This document shows, in pieces, positions 27,801 through 39,200 of a DNA stretch of 64,000 nucleotides. The notes beneath the pieces are model-generated. The model was given only the letters and a program-made list of their open reading frames with translations, was not told where the DNA came from and did not search any database. Position 1 is the stretch's first letter. The number at the start of each line of letters is the position of its first letter. The translations under genes and the position numbers were made by a program. Source of the stretch: Mercurialis annua (lineage: Eukaryota; Streptophyta; Magnoliopsida; Malpighiales; Euphorbiaceae); assembly GCF_937616625.2 (NCBI RefSeq), contig NC_065574.1:12526501-12590500 (forward strand). The letters are read 5' to 3'.

Positions 27801-28521
27801 AATAATTGTGCTACAGGTGAAAGACCCAACTGTCTGTACCAATCCCTATATTCTAAGTCTTGCAAAAGGACCACTTAGATCGGTCAAAACATTCAAGGGG
27901 TACTGTGTGAACGGGTTTAAATTCAATACTGAATAATATGGGGAGGATCGGGTTACAATGAATAGCGGAGTCTGTGTAAAAGGATCACTCTACGGCCCAG
28001 CTGAAAGCGACTTTTATGGAGTGTTGACTGACATTATTGAGTTAGAGTATCCAGCTCTACCAATAAAGAGGACGGTTTTATTTAAATGTAATTGGTTTGA
28101 TCCTACAAAAACGGTTGGTATGTTAGTCCATCCTCGGTATAACATAGTCGATGTTAATCACAGAAAGAGATACAATAAATACAAACCTTTCATTTTAGCT
28201 GAACAGTCCGATCAAGTACATTACTTACCTTATCCTAGCAAAAAGCGGGACAAGAAAGATTGGTGGGCAGTATGCAAGATAAAAGCTCTCTTTGAGCTAG
28301 ACATGCCTGAAACAACTGTTCCAGCTTTCCAAGATGATAGTGCAGAACTTCCGCTCGATGTCATAACGAATGACGATCCGACAAATTTAGTTGATCCGAA
28401 TGGCGAGGCGGACGAGGCTGCATTACACAACCCTCCAATAGTAGAGACGGAAGATGATTATCCACCATCCTCATCAGACGATGATGATATTGGAGTGGAA
28501 GATGATATAGAAATTGCATGA
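24879..28521 (+). pseudogene. CACTA TNP2-type transposase, broken by in-frame stops
   Basis: The order of parts is that of a plant En/Spm TNP2 transposase. First comes a transposase-associated domain (24879-25200: DRSWMYTRHDRGFLP, then CPCSRTKCRN). The TNP2 core follows (25494-26950, including YDIQKRQNFQMRAALMWIIN, a CPYC pair and NLDVMHIEKNVFDNV). Next are a DUF4218-like region (26860-27560, LPVHLPYEAMMAGPVQYRWM) and a DUF4216-like region (27960-28300, FYGVLTDIIEL and LFKCNWFD). Exons join as 24879-27172, 27242-27559, 27643-27742 and 27817-28521. Stops in the reading frame at 25248-25250, 25467-25469 and 27934-27936 interrupt otherwise collinear protein. The first could be hidden by an unrecognised intron. 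The other two fall inside conserved text, so I call it a pseudogene. Confidence 0.88.
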
Positions 28522-28676
28522 TTTGTTTTAATGTTATTTCTGTAGAATTTTGACTTTTATTTACGTTTGTTGATGTAGTAACTTTATTTCGTTAAACAAT
28601 TATGTGTTATGGTTTTTATAATAGATGTGATTATTTTTTTCTTGTCGAATATTGTTTTGTAATTTGTTTCGCAGAT

Positions 28677-30352
28677 ATGAGAGGTTCAGGTTCTTCTTCT
28701 GCCGGTCGAGGCCGGGGTAGGGATACTGGTCAGGGACGTGGACGCGGCCGTGGCGAACCAGAGCAGGATCCACTCGAGAGGTCGGATCCAGGGGCTGAGC
28801 AGCAGGTGCTGGCGGGTAGACCCGCACCGCGGAGAGCGGCGAGACAGTCGCAGCCACAGGACCATCCGCCAGCTACGGACGAGTCTGGGAGGATTAGAGT
28901 TACACCTGATGCTGCAAGGTATGATTGACAACTTTTTTAACAAATATTATTTCAAAAATGTGAAAACTAAGTTTTTTTGTAATATACAGAGAAAGGTTAC
29001 TAGATAGCAGGAACGACAACGGAGCATAAGGGCTTCTACTTGTTGTTAAATTAAAATTTTAAATTTATGTTTTATTGTCTTTTTGATTTCTAATTTTTTT
29101 ATTAATTAATGGTTTGCAGAAGGATTTTTATTGGGACTCCACCTACCCTGAGGACCTGATTAGAGGGGTCTTCTACCGACATGCGGCTAATCGGTACAAA
29201 GATACTCTCCACAACATGAAGCCAGATAAAAAAGAGGGAAGTGTTAGTGCTGATACTTGGGCGTCGTGGAAGCGAGACTAGGATACTACTGAGGTTAAGA
29301 AGAAGTCTGAGGTAGCACGAGCTAATCGGATGAGTGAGCCGTCCGGAGCTGGCACCGGACCGGTTCGACATACCGCAGGATCGAGATCGGCTACGAGGCA
29401 TAAGATAGTTATGGTATGTTTTTAATATTACTAATCGTTATATATTCTGTTTATCTACTAATTAACTTTTTCATTTCATATGATAGACTGAGGAGCTCGG
29501 TCGAGAGCCCACTTTAGCTGAGTTGCATGTACGGTTGCACCTGACCAAAGCTGATCGGACTGTCTTCGTTGACAAGAGATCAAAGGATAAAAATGTAAGT
29601 TCATTTTAACCTTAAGTGACTGTTTAATATGATATAAATATAACTTTATATAGTTAGTTGTTTATAGGATGTTTACGTGTTTGTTGTGGGTGTTGTGATT
29701 GCTATTTCGTATTGTTGAACAGAGTTGTCTGTAGTTTTTGCAGGATGTCCCTGAAAAATGGGTGATGATCAAATTTTAGAGAAAATGCTGCCGATTTTTA
29801 GTTAGAAATGTAGGTTTAAACTAATATTTGTGAAGTATTTTTATAAAGTTTCACTAAACTAAAAATTTGTATTTTTAATCTCAGGACCGTTTCCAGGCAG
29901 AGCTTGCTGCAGCGACCCAGTCTCAGGCGGCTGGGGAAGGGAGTTCGTCGACTCCAGAGCCGATCGACGAGAACGAGCTGTTTTTGTATCTCGAGGCAAT
30001 CAAGAAGCAGCGAGTCTACGGTATTGGTTCGGCTTCAGCATCCTACATCGGCTTGAGCAGCCGATTGCGCCGCGGTGGATCATCCCAGTCACAGCAGCAG
30101 GCGGTCGTTAGTGAGGAGATCGAGCAGCGCATTGCTAGAGAGGTTGAGGAGCGACTCGAGCAGCGGATGCGTACTGTGGAGGCGGGTTTTAAAGAGCGGG
30201 TCGAGCAGCGGATCCGTACTGTGGAGGCGGGTTTCGACGAGCGGATCCATACTGAGCTTGCGCGACTGATGACTACACTCCCACCGGAGTTACGACCGCA
30301 GTTTCCCCCACCTCCACCTCCACCGACTGACGACACTACTAGTTTGGGGTAG
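28677..30352 (+). pseudogene. Second CACTA gene, En/Spm-type (Transposase_24-like), degraded
   Basis: This frame follows the transposase, as the second gene of plant CACTA elements does. It starts at ATG 28677 with a Gly/Arg-rich N-terminus (about 28686-28760). It continues after an intron with KDFYWDSTYPEDLIRG (from 29121) and HTAGSRSATRHK (about 29369-29404), then ELGREPTLAELH (from 29491). It ends with an exon (29884-30352) whose middle is an Arg/Glu-rich coiled coil built from two near-identical copies of RTVEAGF, followed by a proline run. The order and phrases match the Ptta/En/Spm protein family. A TAG at about 29279-29281 (WKRD, stop, DTT) interrupts it, and the region between the first two exons does not join in a clear frame. 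Confidence 0.7.
29737..29808 (+). repeat. Internal direct repeat of the CACTA element, copy 2
   Basis: This is the second copy of the block at 24114-24185 (GATGTCCCTGAAAAATGGGT, then GATG), 5.6 kb downstream in the same orientation. It lies just before the last exon of the second gene. Confidence 0.8.
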
Positions 30353-30597
30353 TATAGTATTTGGACTTGGATTTTTATAATACAGTTTGCATATTTTGAC
30401 TTATTTAGTATTTATCGAATTGTATACTTTTTTACCGTTTATTTATATATAACGGTTTTGGTTTATGTTTATTTGTGTTTCAGTTTTTGTTTTTTTGTTG
30501 TTGTCTATCGTGTCTGTCTGTGATTAGTCAACGGGTCTATTAAAAAACAGAAACAATCGAAAAATGCCGAAAAACGAGAATTTTCTGCCGAAAAAAA

Positions 30598-31005
30598 AAT
30601 TAGCGACCACATATGAGCTTTTAGCGACGGAAAATCCGTCGCTATAATGCTCAAAAAACGACAAAATTGGACTAATTAGCGACGGATTTTCCGTCGCCAA
30701 TTTGTCCAAATTTGCGACTACATTTAGCGATGAAATATTCCGTCGCTGATTTAGCGACGGAATAGTCTGTCGCCAAATGTGTCGGTATTTGGTCGGCTAA
30801 CCCGACCAGAATACCGACTGAACCGTGGCAATTTACCGACGGAAAATTCCGTCGGTAACTTGCCGACGGTTCAGTTTTGGGGTCGCTAAATGATTAGCGA
30901 CCCAAAATGTACCGACAGATTATGTCCGTCGGTAATCCGTCGCTAAACTCCATTAGCGACGGATTTTAGCCAATTAGCGACGGAAATATCCGTCGCTAAT
31001 TGGCT
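30598..31005. repeat. Right subterminal repeat block of the CACTA element
   Basis: More than ten copies of GCGACGGA or its complement, plus ACCGACGGA variants, are arranged in head-to-head pairs such as TTAGCGACGGAAAATCCGTC. This mirrors the left block and is the expected transposase-binding region. Confidence 0.85.
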
Positions 31006-31861
31006 GATTTCTTGTAGTGATAGCCAAAAGTTCACTAACAACAGAATTAACATAAGGCGGTGAATGACAATGCAAAATGGACCCTCGAAGTCCCTTAAGC
31101 TCCTCACGAAGAGCCATTAAAAACTGTACCAATCTCTACTCCTCTTTTCGTGCAATATAAGCCCTAAAGGCTCGTAATTCAGCAGATTCTGTGAGAGCCA
31201 GTTGATCCCACAAATCTGTCATAACATCATAAAATTCCTGAATACTCATACTTTTCTACTGCAAAGCACGAATATCAGACTCAAACTCGTATTGTTTTGC
31301 AAAGTTATACTGTGTGTATAGTCTAGTTAGGTGATCCCAAACCTCTTTAACTATCTCATATTTTGCTAACTGGATACCTATCGAGTGCTTAATAGAATTA
31401 TTAATCAAAGTGATGATCGGGAATTATCCACTTCTCATTTATCTAACAAAGTCACATAATCAGCAGTTGTGCCATCCCCAGTCTTAACAAAAGCACCCGA
31501 AATATAACCCAATTTTTGTTTACTATTCAGAAATTTTTCATCACATAACTCCAATATGCATAATTTTTACCATCTAACTGAACACTAACTGCTTAAAGCC
31601 AATCATCTCTACTTTTAGCTATACTAAAATATGAACAGAAAATAACAAATTAAATCAATTAATTAGAGAGAACAAACCCAAATGATGAGCAGAGAGAGTT
31701 AGCAACCAAAATGACGAACAACCAAAATTAGATCACCAATAATACCGAACAAACGAATAATCACCAATCGCAACAGCCGCACAATCACAAGAAAATGCCA
31801 AAAAATATTTTGTGGACGAGATCAAATTAATGGCAAGAGTAAGAAATCGGCTTTGATACCA

Positions 31862-32048
31862 TGATAACTTTAATTAGAAAAAAGAGAATTGCAAATATCA
31901 TTAATTTGGTAAAGAAAAAAATACAAGAAGATAGAGACTAATAATTGCATAAAAGCCTTAAAACCTTAAAATAATATCAGGAGAGTTTATATAGGTTAGA
32001 CTAAACTAGAAAAACAGACTATAATACCCTCTATCTTAACGGGAATCA
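31862..32048 (-). repeat. Probable 5' LTR of the copia relic
   Basis: The segment begins TGATAACTT directly next to the primer site and can be closed at GGAATCA, giving TGAT...ATCA termini and a length of about 187 bp. The outer border is uncertain and I found no second LTR. Confidence 0.45.
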
Positions 32049-32254
32049 CACTATGGCAAGAGTGGGATTTATCCCTTGCTAGGACGGAAATTTTTAAAAA
32101 CTACAAATAAATTTTTTAAAATAGGAGTAAATTTGTGGAAAATGTATGGTTAATTTTGGATAATGAAAAATTAAAAGTGAAGTAGAAACTAAGCTAAAAT
32201 AAATCTTAAATCCATCATTATGCATGTTTATAATATAGAAGGGTTAGGAATAAA

Positions 32255-33717
32255 ACTGGGTTGCAGGATTTCCTACTATATAGACAGATGTCAATTTATG
32301 AATTGTTCACATTGATATTAAAATTTATTGTTTACTCCAACTAATTACTAAATCAACATTAAAAAATTGAATATGTATCATTACTAATTCTACAAATATT
32401 GCACTTTGTTTACGAGTCCTTTAATTTCCATTACAACATGGGACGTTTAGGAGAATACCTAAAAAACTAAAATATTTGTAAATTTACCTCAAAAACTGAA
32501 AGTTTATAAGCGTACCTAAAAAAAATAAATATTTATTTTTTTACTCCGCAATTTATTTTTGTACTCCGCAGTTTCAAACGGTTTTAAATACAGTTTCTAA
32601 TATAGTTTCAAACGGTTTATAACGGTTTCGTAAAAATAGAGTTTCAAACGGTTTCAAATACAGTTTTAAAAAACACAATTTGAAACTGTTTTATAAAAAC
32701 GTTTCAAATACAGTTTCTAATAGAGTTTCAAACGGTTTCAAATACAGTTTCTAATAGAGTTTCAAATGGTTTATAACGGATTATTTTTAAAAAACTTTGA
32801 CATCTTTGAAACCGTTTATAATACAGTTTAATACAGTTTAAAAAAACGAAGTATTTTTATAAATTTTTTCAGAATAAAAAAAAACCGGAGAAAAAAAATA
32901 AATTTTTTTTAAAAAAAGGTAGACAAATAATTTTCAAAAAACGGAGTATTTTTGCAAATATTTTGAAAAACGGAGTATTTTCTGCAATTTCTCTTACAAC
33001 ATTTAAAACCGCAATCGGATCGACTTAGATTTGGATTCAGTTTTAATTTAATATTCAATTCAAACTCGATTAGATTTTATTTCAAGAATTCAAACTCAAA
33101 TTTTATAAAATAATTGAGACTCGAGCTCGGATCGATTCGACCACTGATATAAATAATTCAAAATATTATTTTATTATAGAAATACAGATTTATTAATTTT
33201 AAATATATATAATTAAAAAGGATAAAAATATAAATTAGCTAAAGTTCAACTAAGCTCGCGCGTTTATAGAGCCGGATATTTTGATTTTCAATTTTGACTC
33301 GACAATTAACAAAAGTAGCTCGAGCACCATTCAATATTATTCAAGTCAATTTCAATTATTTTTCAATAAATTTTAAATAATTCGCAAATTGTCTCATCGA
33401 ATAACCTCTAACATTTATAGTTTTTCTTCTCCATGACCCAAACAATTTGAAAGGCAATTCCAAAACACAATACCGTGAATGATGTTTAATAACGAAAGAA
33501 TGTTATTTGATTATATCCAATACTCAGAAATGGTGTCAAAATTTGTGTTAGATCAAATTGAGTATGACTAGATGAAAAAAGAAGATCGGGCTGCATGTTT
33601 TGAAGAGAATTGAACAAATAGGTATGGAATTTAGAACAAAAAGACAGTAAAAAATCAATTTTTAAATTTATGTAAAACTGACATCTGTCTAGATTGTAGG
33701 AATTCCTACAACCCAGT
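32255..33717. mobile_element. Terminal-inverted-repeat element, about 1.46 kb, unclassified
   Basis: The left ACTGGGTTGCAGGA, then TTTCCTAC...AGACAGATGTCA, is mirrored on the right by TGACATCTGTCTAGATTG, then TAGGAATTCCTACAACCCAGT. The inverted ends are about 45 bp. I see no clear target duplication and no transposase. An inner foldback segment (about 32447-33000) carries the GTTTCAAACGG repeats. Confidence 0.55.
32569..32845. repeat. Degenerate tandem repeat of GTTTCAAACGG and AATACAGTTTCTAAT words
   Basis: The words GTTTCAAACGGTTT and AAATACAGTTTCTAATA alternate about eight times with irregular spacing, including one inverted piece (AATTTGAAACTGTTTT). There is no coding potential. Confidence 0.7.
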
Positions 33718-33731
33718 TTGCAGGAAAGTTT

Positions 33732-34050
33732 TAGGCCAAACTCATATAGAGATCTTTGTATTTTATACTTTTTTTTCTGTAAGTCTTTATACTTCATTTT
33801 TGTATTATCTGGTCCCTCTATTTACCTATTTTTAATTTTCAAGTCCTTTGTGAGTTTTTTCCAGTCCATCTACTTATAATTTTTGTTTTCTCTAGTCCCT
33901 CTACTTATAATTTTTGTTTCCTCCAGCCACGGAAAAAATTCATAAAGGACCTGAAAATCAAAAATAGGTAAGTAGAAGGACCAATACTACAAAAATGAAG
34001 TATAAGAATCTACGGAAAAAAATATATAAAGTACAGGGACCTCTATATGG
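33732..34050. mobile_element. Foldback MITE, about 320 bp
   Basis: The left half (GGCCAAACTCATATAGAG and following) pairs with the right half (CTCTATATGGATTAAGCC), and the inner parts also pair (GTCCCTCTACTTA against TAAGTAGAAGGAC). It is related in wording to the element at 35546-35830. Its borders are approximate and the target duplication is not resolved. Confidence 0.5.
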
Positions 34051-34135
34051 ATTAAGCCAAATTGTTATTCATTCATGTATAATACAAGTGGCATGTAAGT
34101 TTTTTTTTTGCCAAAGGAAGGATTTCATTAAGAAA

Positions 34136-34948
34136 TTATCGACTTACAAGTCTCGATTCTAGCCACAAAAGTTGGGCTAGAGGATTACAACAAAAGAAAT
34201 TATCTCTAAGGGCTCGCTTAACAACAATATGTGCCACCCAATTACACGAACGCTTAACAAAACGAAAAGAACAATCAAGAATACTCCTACAAAAAAACCG
34301 GCAATCCTCCAAGATCACCTCACAATCCATATCAACAGCGTACTTGCCATTCATTGCATCAATGATACATTTGGCATCACCCTCGAAAATGGGATCAATC
34401 AGGTTCAAACTCTTCGCAAGGCCAATAGCTTCCCGCAACGCTAAGGCTTCCACAACAGCAGCGGATGTAACATTCGAAAAACGGCAAGCCACGGAAGCAA
34501 TGACCTTACCCCGATGATCCCTCGCCACACAAGCTCCCACTCCTACACTGGACACTGAAATAAAGACACCATCAAAATTAATCTTATGAGCATTACCAGG
34601 AGGAGGTACCCAATGGGGACCTGCAATTGGATTGATCATAGGCTGAGCATTAACACTTTCCCTGTTATGATTGCAGATATTTAACCATTCGGTATGAAGC
34701 TCATTTGCCTTCAACAACACTGTCCCTGGATCCCAATTCTCATCCTTAAAAATCAGCGCATTTCTCGCAAGCCAAATCGCCCATAAAATCCAAACAAACA
34801 ACTGTAGAGACTCCTCTTTGTCTACACTGTTGTCAAATTTATGATTTACAAGACACCAAAAATCCTCCACATTATATCTTGATAAATCATCCATATGTAG
34901 AGAGAAAGTAGAACCCAACCAAACAGATTCCACAAAAGGGCAGCCCAT
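34136..34948 (-). pseudogene. 5'-truncated LINE ORF2: RNase H domain, 270 codons
   Basis: The frame reads MGCPFVESVWLGS, the tail of a zf-RVT region. It continues with LLKANELHTEW and a complete RNase H-like domain (about residues 120-265). Visible acidic catalytic positions are INFDG, VVEALALRE and FEGDAKC, and the family motif RSCNWVAHIV follows. This is the C-terminal end of a plant non-LTR retrotransposon ORF2, often annotated as a putative ribonuclease H protein. A T-run at about 34100-34109 is the reverse complement of its poly(A) tail. The reverse transcriptase and endonuclease are absent, as expected of 5'-truncated LINE insertions. The frame itself is intact, so the insertion is fairly young. 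A host function is possible but nothing supports it. Confidence 0.75.
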
Positions 34949-35044
34949 TTAGAGGCTTTTGTACTATATCATTTTTATAAGTGGCAAATTGACTTTAATT
35001 CTAGTAAATGCTTCTATTGTAACAAAATAGGCATTGTGGATGTT

Positions 35045-35430
35045 TTCAGAAATGCTCCCGACCGACGTATTTTTTTTAAGTGTTTCCTACGTGTTCCGTT
35101 TACTAATAAAAAGTGTTCGACACGAAAAATACTTGTGTGAACCTAGTTCGCCACGTAGCATTATGAACCCTCCATTAAATGCATGATACGTAGCGTAATA
35201 AAATACCATAACCAATCAATAATTATCACATTAATTAGTGATCTTTTAATTAGAATTAAATGCTATTTATTGATCGGTTATGACATTTAATTACGCCACG
35301 TGTTATGTATTTAATAGAAGGTTCGCAATCCTACGTGGCGAACTAGGTTCACACAAGAATTTCTCGTTGGACACTTACTTATCTGTGTTTCATGTACGTC
35401 ATCACCATATCTCTGTTGTATTCCGCATTT
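35045..35430. mobile_element. Foldback element with long inverted halves
   Basis: The left CTTGTGTGAACCTAGTTCGC, then CACGTAG, is mirrored on the right by CTACGTGGCGAACTAGGTTC, then ACACAAG. The inverted similarity runs from about 35109 to 35370 and more weakly beyond (TAAGTGT...). The central part (GGTTATG against CATAACC) also pairs. This is typical of a foldback MITE. I did not find a convincing target duplication. Confidence 0.6.
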
Positions 35431-35545
35431 CTCCTTACATACAGAGGGCGCCTCATAAGAGTCTGATGTTATTATTTTAATAATATTAGTATGTTATAGG
35501 TTTTAAAAATAAAATAAAATTTCTATTCATCAAAACAAAAAAAAT

Positions 35546-35830
35546 GGCTAAACCCATCTAGAGGCTCTTGTACTATATCATTTTTGTTCAAAAAGCCCTT
35601 ATACTATTTTTTTGTTCTTCAGGTCCCTGTATTTGGCAAAATTTCGAATTTTAGGTCCTTTTGAGGGACTGGAGAAACAAAAAAATTGTAAGCAGAGGGA
35701 TTGGAAAAAACAAAAAAAGGACCTAAAAATCACATATTATGTAAGTACAGGGACCTGAAGTATAAAAAAATAGTACAAGAGCTTTTTGAACAAAAATAAT
35801 ATAGTACAAGAGCCTCTAAATTGGTCTAGC
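35546..35830. mobile_element. Foldback MITE with 9-bp target duplication
   Basis: The left GAGGCTCTTGTACTATATCA pairs with the right TAATATAGTACAAGAGCCTC, and the inner AGGTCCCTGTA pairs with TACAGGGACCT. The flanks are AAAAAAAAT on both sides (35537-35545, 35831-35839). This low-complexity word weakens the duplication as evidence. It lies about 400 bp upstream of the MSL start codon. Confidence 0.65.
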
Positions 35831-36247
35831 AAAAAAAATCTCTAAAATTTCGGCTATGTTAGTAATATTTAGATGAGCACACACCTACTCACATGCAGGG
35901 CAATTTTGTTTCCGATCTCTCGTCTTCAATGCCACATGTCAAATTTTTGTACACTGCCTCACTCCTCTCTCTTTCTTTTAAATCACGTTCTGAACAAATT
36001 ACACCACTTATTTCATACAACAAATTTGCAACAATAAACCTATTCATCAAAACGAAAAAACCAACACCACAACCAAAATCTCCAAATTTTCTGGGAAACC
36101 CTTTGTAGAAAGAAAAAAATCTTTGGCTGGTTTCCCAGATCCCAAACAAACACCTTCATTTTTTCTTGATACTTATATAATGTATTCTTGATTCTTGTGT
36201 TTTCCTGAGAAAACAATAGAAAAAAAGAGCAAAACAATAGCATTTTA

Positions 36248-39200
36248 ATGGATTTTTCTCCATTAAAGAAGTCATTCAAAAGCCAGGGTTCTTACAAGCA
36301 TGCAAGAAAAATCTCAGGTGGAGGAGCAACTGCGTCCAGCCACTCTAACGAACACGAAGAGTTGCCAATTCTCGGCAATGATCATGATCATGATCATCAA
36401 GAATCACCGCCGGAGCAATCACCTAGAGCCGTCCGATCAACTGACCGGGGCCGGGCCGAGGTTATCGTCAAGGTTGATTCAGGCCATTCTAGTTTTGACA
36501 GTAAGACACCGAGAGGTAATATAGATGATCCCCCGTCAAAGCTTATTGGCCAGTTCTTGAACAAACAAAAAAATGCTGGTGGTGAAATTGCTTTAGACAT
36601 GGACATGGAAATGGACGAGCTAAGACGCGAATATTATGATCGGAACTTGCATCCGTTTCCTGAATCTCCACTTAACAGCACCCCGTCGAAGGAGATTCGG
36701 GTTTCGTTTGATCCTTCGCTTTCTGGTGGGATTTCGGGTGCGCTTTCGGGTGGAATTGAAAGTACTTCAGCTGACACTGTTCGGAAACGGTATAAGGATT
36801 TAATAGAAGGCAAAGATGGTCACCATAATCATAATCATAATCACAAGCAGCAGCCTAGTCGAGACGAGGTGCTAAAGTGCACCTCAAACGCCTCGTTTCG
36901 AGCTCAGCCTAATCAGATTTCAAGACTGAAAACAAAATCTAGGCTTTTAGATCCGTCACCGGAAGAATTAGCGCGAATGTCAGGAAGATTACCGCCCAAA
37001 TCAGGACCGTTAAAATCCGGGCTGTTAGGTAGGGCGAGTAAAGCAGACGACGACGACGATGACGACGATCCGTTAGCGGGTGATGACATGCCTGAAGAGT
37101 ATCATAGGAAGAGTTTTAGATTAAGTGCAATGAATATAATTCAATGGGTGAGTTTGATTGCAATTACGGGTGCATTAATCTGCACTCTTGCTCTTTCTGA
37201 TTTGAGAGAAAAGCATTTTTTAAAGCTTCCATTATGGAAATGGGAAGTTTTAGCATTGGTTTTGATATGTGGAAGATTGGTTTCGGGTTGGGGGATTCGG
37301 ATAATCGTGTTCTTCATAGAGCGGAATTTTCTTTTACGAAAACGGGTTTTGTATTTCGTTTACGGATTACGAAAAGGAGTACAAAATTGCTGGTGGTTAG
37401 GGCTTGTGCTATTAGCTTGGCATTTCTTGTTTGATGAGAAGGTTAGAAGAGAATCAGAAGGAAATTATCTGATGTACATTAACAAAATCTTGGTATGTTT
37501 TATGGTGGCTAATTTCATGTGGCTACTTAAAACATTAATGGTTAAAGTTCTGGCTTCATCTTTTCATGTGAGTACTTATTTCGATAGGATTCAAGAATCG
37601 ATATTTAATCAATTCGTGATCGAGACGTTATCCGGACCGCCGTTGATAGAATTACAGCGAAACGAGGACGAGATTGAGAAAACCGCGGCCGAGATTCGGA
37701 TTCTACAGAATGCCGGAGTTAATATGGCTCAAGAACTGAAGGATTCGGCTTTCAAGAAAGGGGAGGCGAAAAGCTTCTCATTTTCTAGGCAAATTTCAAG
37801 AAAGTGTGAGACGAAGAGCAGTGACCATTATGGAATAACGATTGATTATTTGCATAAATTGAATCCGAAGAATATTTCGGCCTGGAATATGAAGAGGTTG
37901 ATGAATATTGTGAGGCATGGTTCTTTATCTACGTTGGATGAGCAGATTCTTGATGCAGGGTTTGATGATGAATCTGGAACCGAAATTAGAAATGAATATG
38001 AGGCTAAAGCTGCTGCTAGGAAGATCTTTTATAATGTGGCTAAGAATGGATCCAAGTGAGTCACTTTCACTTTTTATTATTTTTGTGATTCTATTAACTT
38101 TGCAGTTTGGGGTTAAATAATTTTTAGGTCACCGAACTATAGTGTTTTCATAAAAAGGGTTATCGAGTTATAAAAATTTACAAAATGGTTATCGAATTAT
38201 ATTTTTTCTTTACAAAACGGTTATCCAAAGTTTTAAGTTCTGTATCGACTATTTTCTTTTTTTGTTTATAATATGGCCCTATATATTATACCTGTGGGGA
38301 TTGAAATTGTATAAGTTTTTCTGGCATGTAGTAAAGACTGTAGGGAAGTAATTAATTATATGTTTTGTTTAGGTACATTTACTTACAAGATTTGATGCGA
38401 TTTATGAGAGAAGACGAAGCTTCAAAATCAATGAGTTGCTTTGAAGGAACATCTGAAAGCAGCCGGATCAGTAAATCATCTCTAAAGAACTGGGTGGTAA
38501 GAACATAGATTATCAGTTTCTTAGCTTGCAGTATTTCGTTTTCGTATCTGAAAATATTTCTAAAAATCTTAACTTTTAACTATTTTTTTAATAAAAATTA
38601 AAACATCAGCTCAACATGGAAATTTTAACTTTATAATCTTTATTTTATAAAGGAAAAAGGGTCATTTATGTCCCTAAGTTTTGTTTACAAGATCAAGTGA
38701 GCCCAAACGTCTACAAAGATTCAAATATTGCCCCAAACGTCTTAAAAAATGAATAATTAGGCCCCTAGTTTAACTTACAAATGAGACGTTAAGGACATGG
38801 TTGTCAAAATTGGAGGGCCTGTTTGATCAATTTTTAAGACGTTAGGGGCATATTTGAATCTTTCCGGACGTTAAGGGCTTATTTGATCCTCGATCAAACT
38901 TTAAGGGCAAAAATAACCCTCTTCCCTTTTATAAAAAATGACATTTTTCTGTTTGTTTCCGTTTCAATTTTAGTATTTCCATTATCATATAACACAGAAA
39001 ATGCTTTCACTGGTTATGTAAATAAGATGTAATCAAGGACATAGTCCGGAAAATACCAAAAGAGCCCGTCTAACTTTTTATTTTAAAAATATAGCTACGA
39101 ATTTAGGTTTCCGTAAATTAACATCTAAATTTTAATCCTGGTTCCGCCACTGAAAATAATAAAGATTGAATGGATGTAGGTGAATGCATTTAGGGAGAGG

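Larger units (their letters stand above)
22551..31019 (+). mobile_element. CACTA (En/Spm-type) transposon, 8.5 kb, inactivated
   Basis: The element begins CACTACTAGAAAACAACTG and ends with the inverted CTTGTAGTG. About 30 bp of the ends match in inverted orientation. The target duplication ATA is exact (22548-22550, 31020-31022). Inside are two subterminal repeat blocks, a TNP2-type transposase pseudogene (24879-28521) and a second, En/Spm-type gene (28677-30352), both in plus orientation. A pyrimidine-rich tract with a (TC)n run lies at about 22975-23220. AT-rich non-coding DNA fills 23560-24110. The transposase has three in-frame stops, so this copy is probably not autonomous, although its ends are intact and could still be mobilised in trans. 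Confidence 0.93.
21425..32048 (-). mobile_element. Ty1/copia retrotransposon relic, split by a CACTA insertion
   Basis: Minus-strand pieces follow copia order from right to left. They are an LTR-like end (31862-32048), a tRNA-Met-type primer site beginning TGGTATCAAAGC (about 31850-31861), and gag (31030-31650, with EFYDVMTDLWDQLALTESAE). After the CACTA insertion come a protease-like segment (about 22030-22170, NSGASNHM where active enzymes have DSGAS), a pre-integrase segment (about 21640-21840, LYLWHSRLGHV-like) and the start of the integrase core (about 21425-21560, FIDDF). Frames are interrupted, the reverse transcriptase and left LTR are missing, and the protease aspartate is replaced. 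The element is dead and 3'-truncated. The CACTA element at 22551-31019 landed in it later. Confidence 0.8.

Noticed and set aside
30043..30336. Minus-strand frame with a glycine run
   Set aside because: It is the shadow of the coiled-coil and proline-run exon of the second CACTA gene on the plus strand.
34949..34975. AAGTGGCA near both sides of the truncated LINE as its target duplication
   Set aside because: The right copy follows about 30 bp that resemble a MITE end, so the LINE border is not adjacent. The 8-bp match may be chance.
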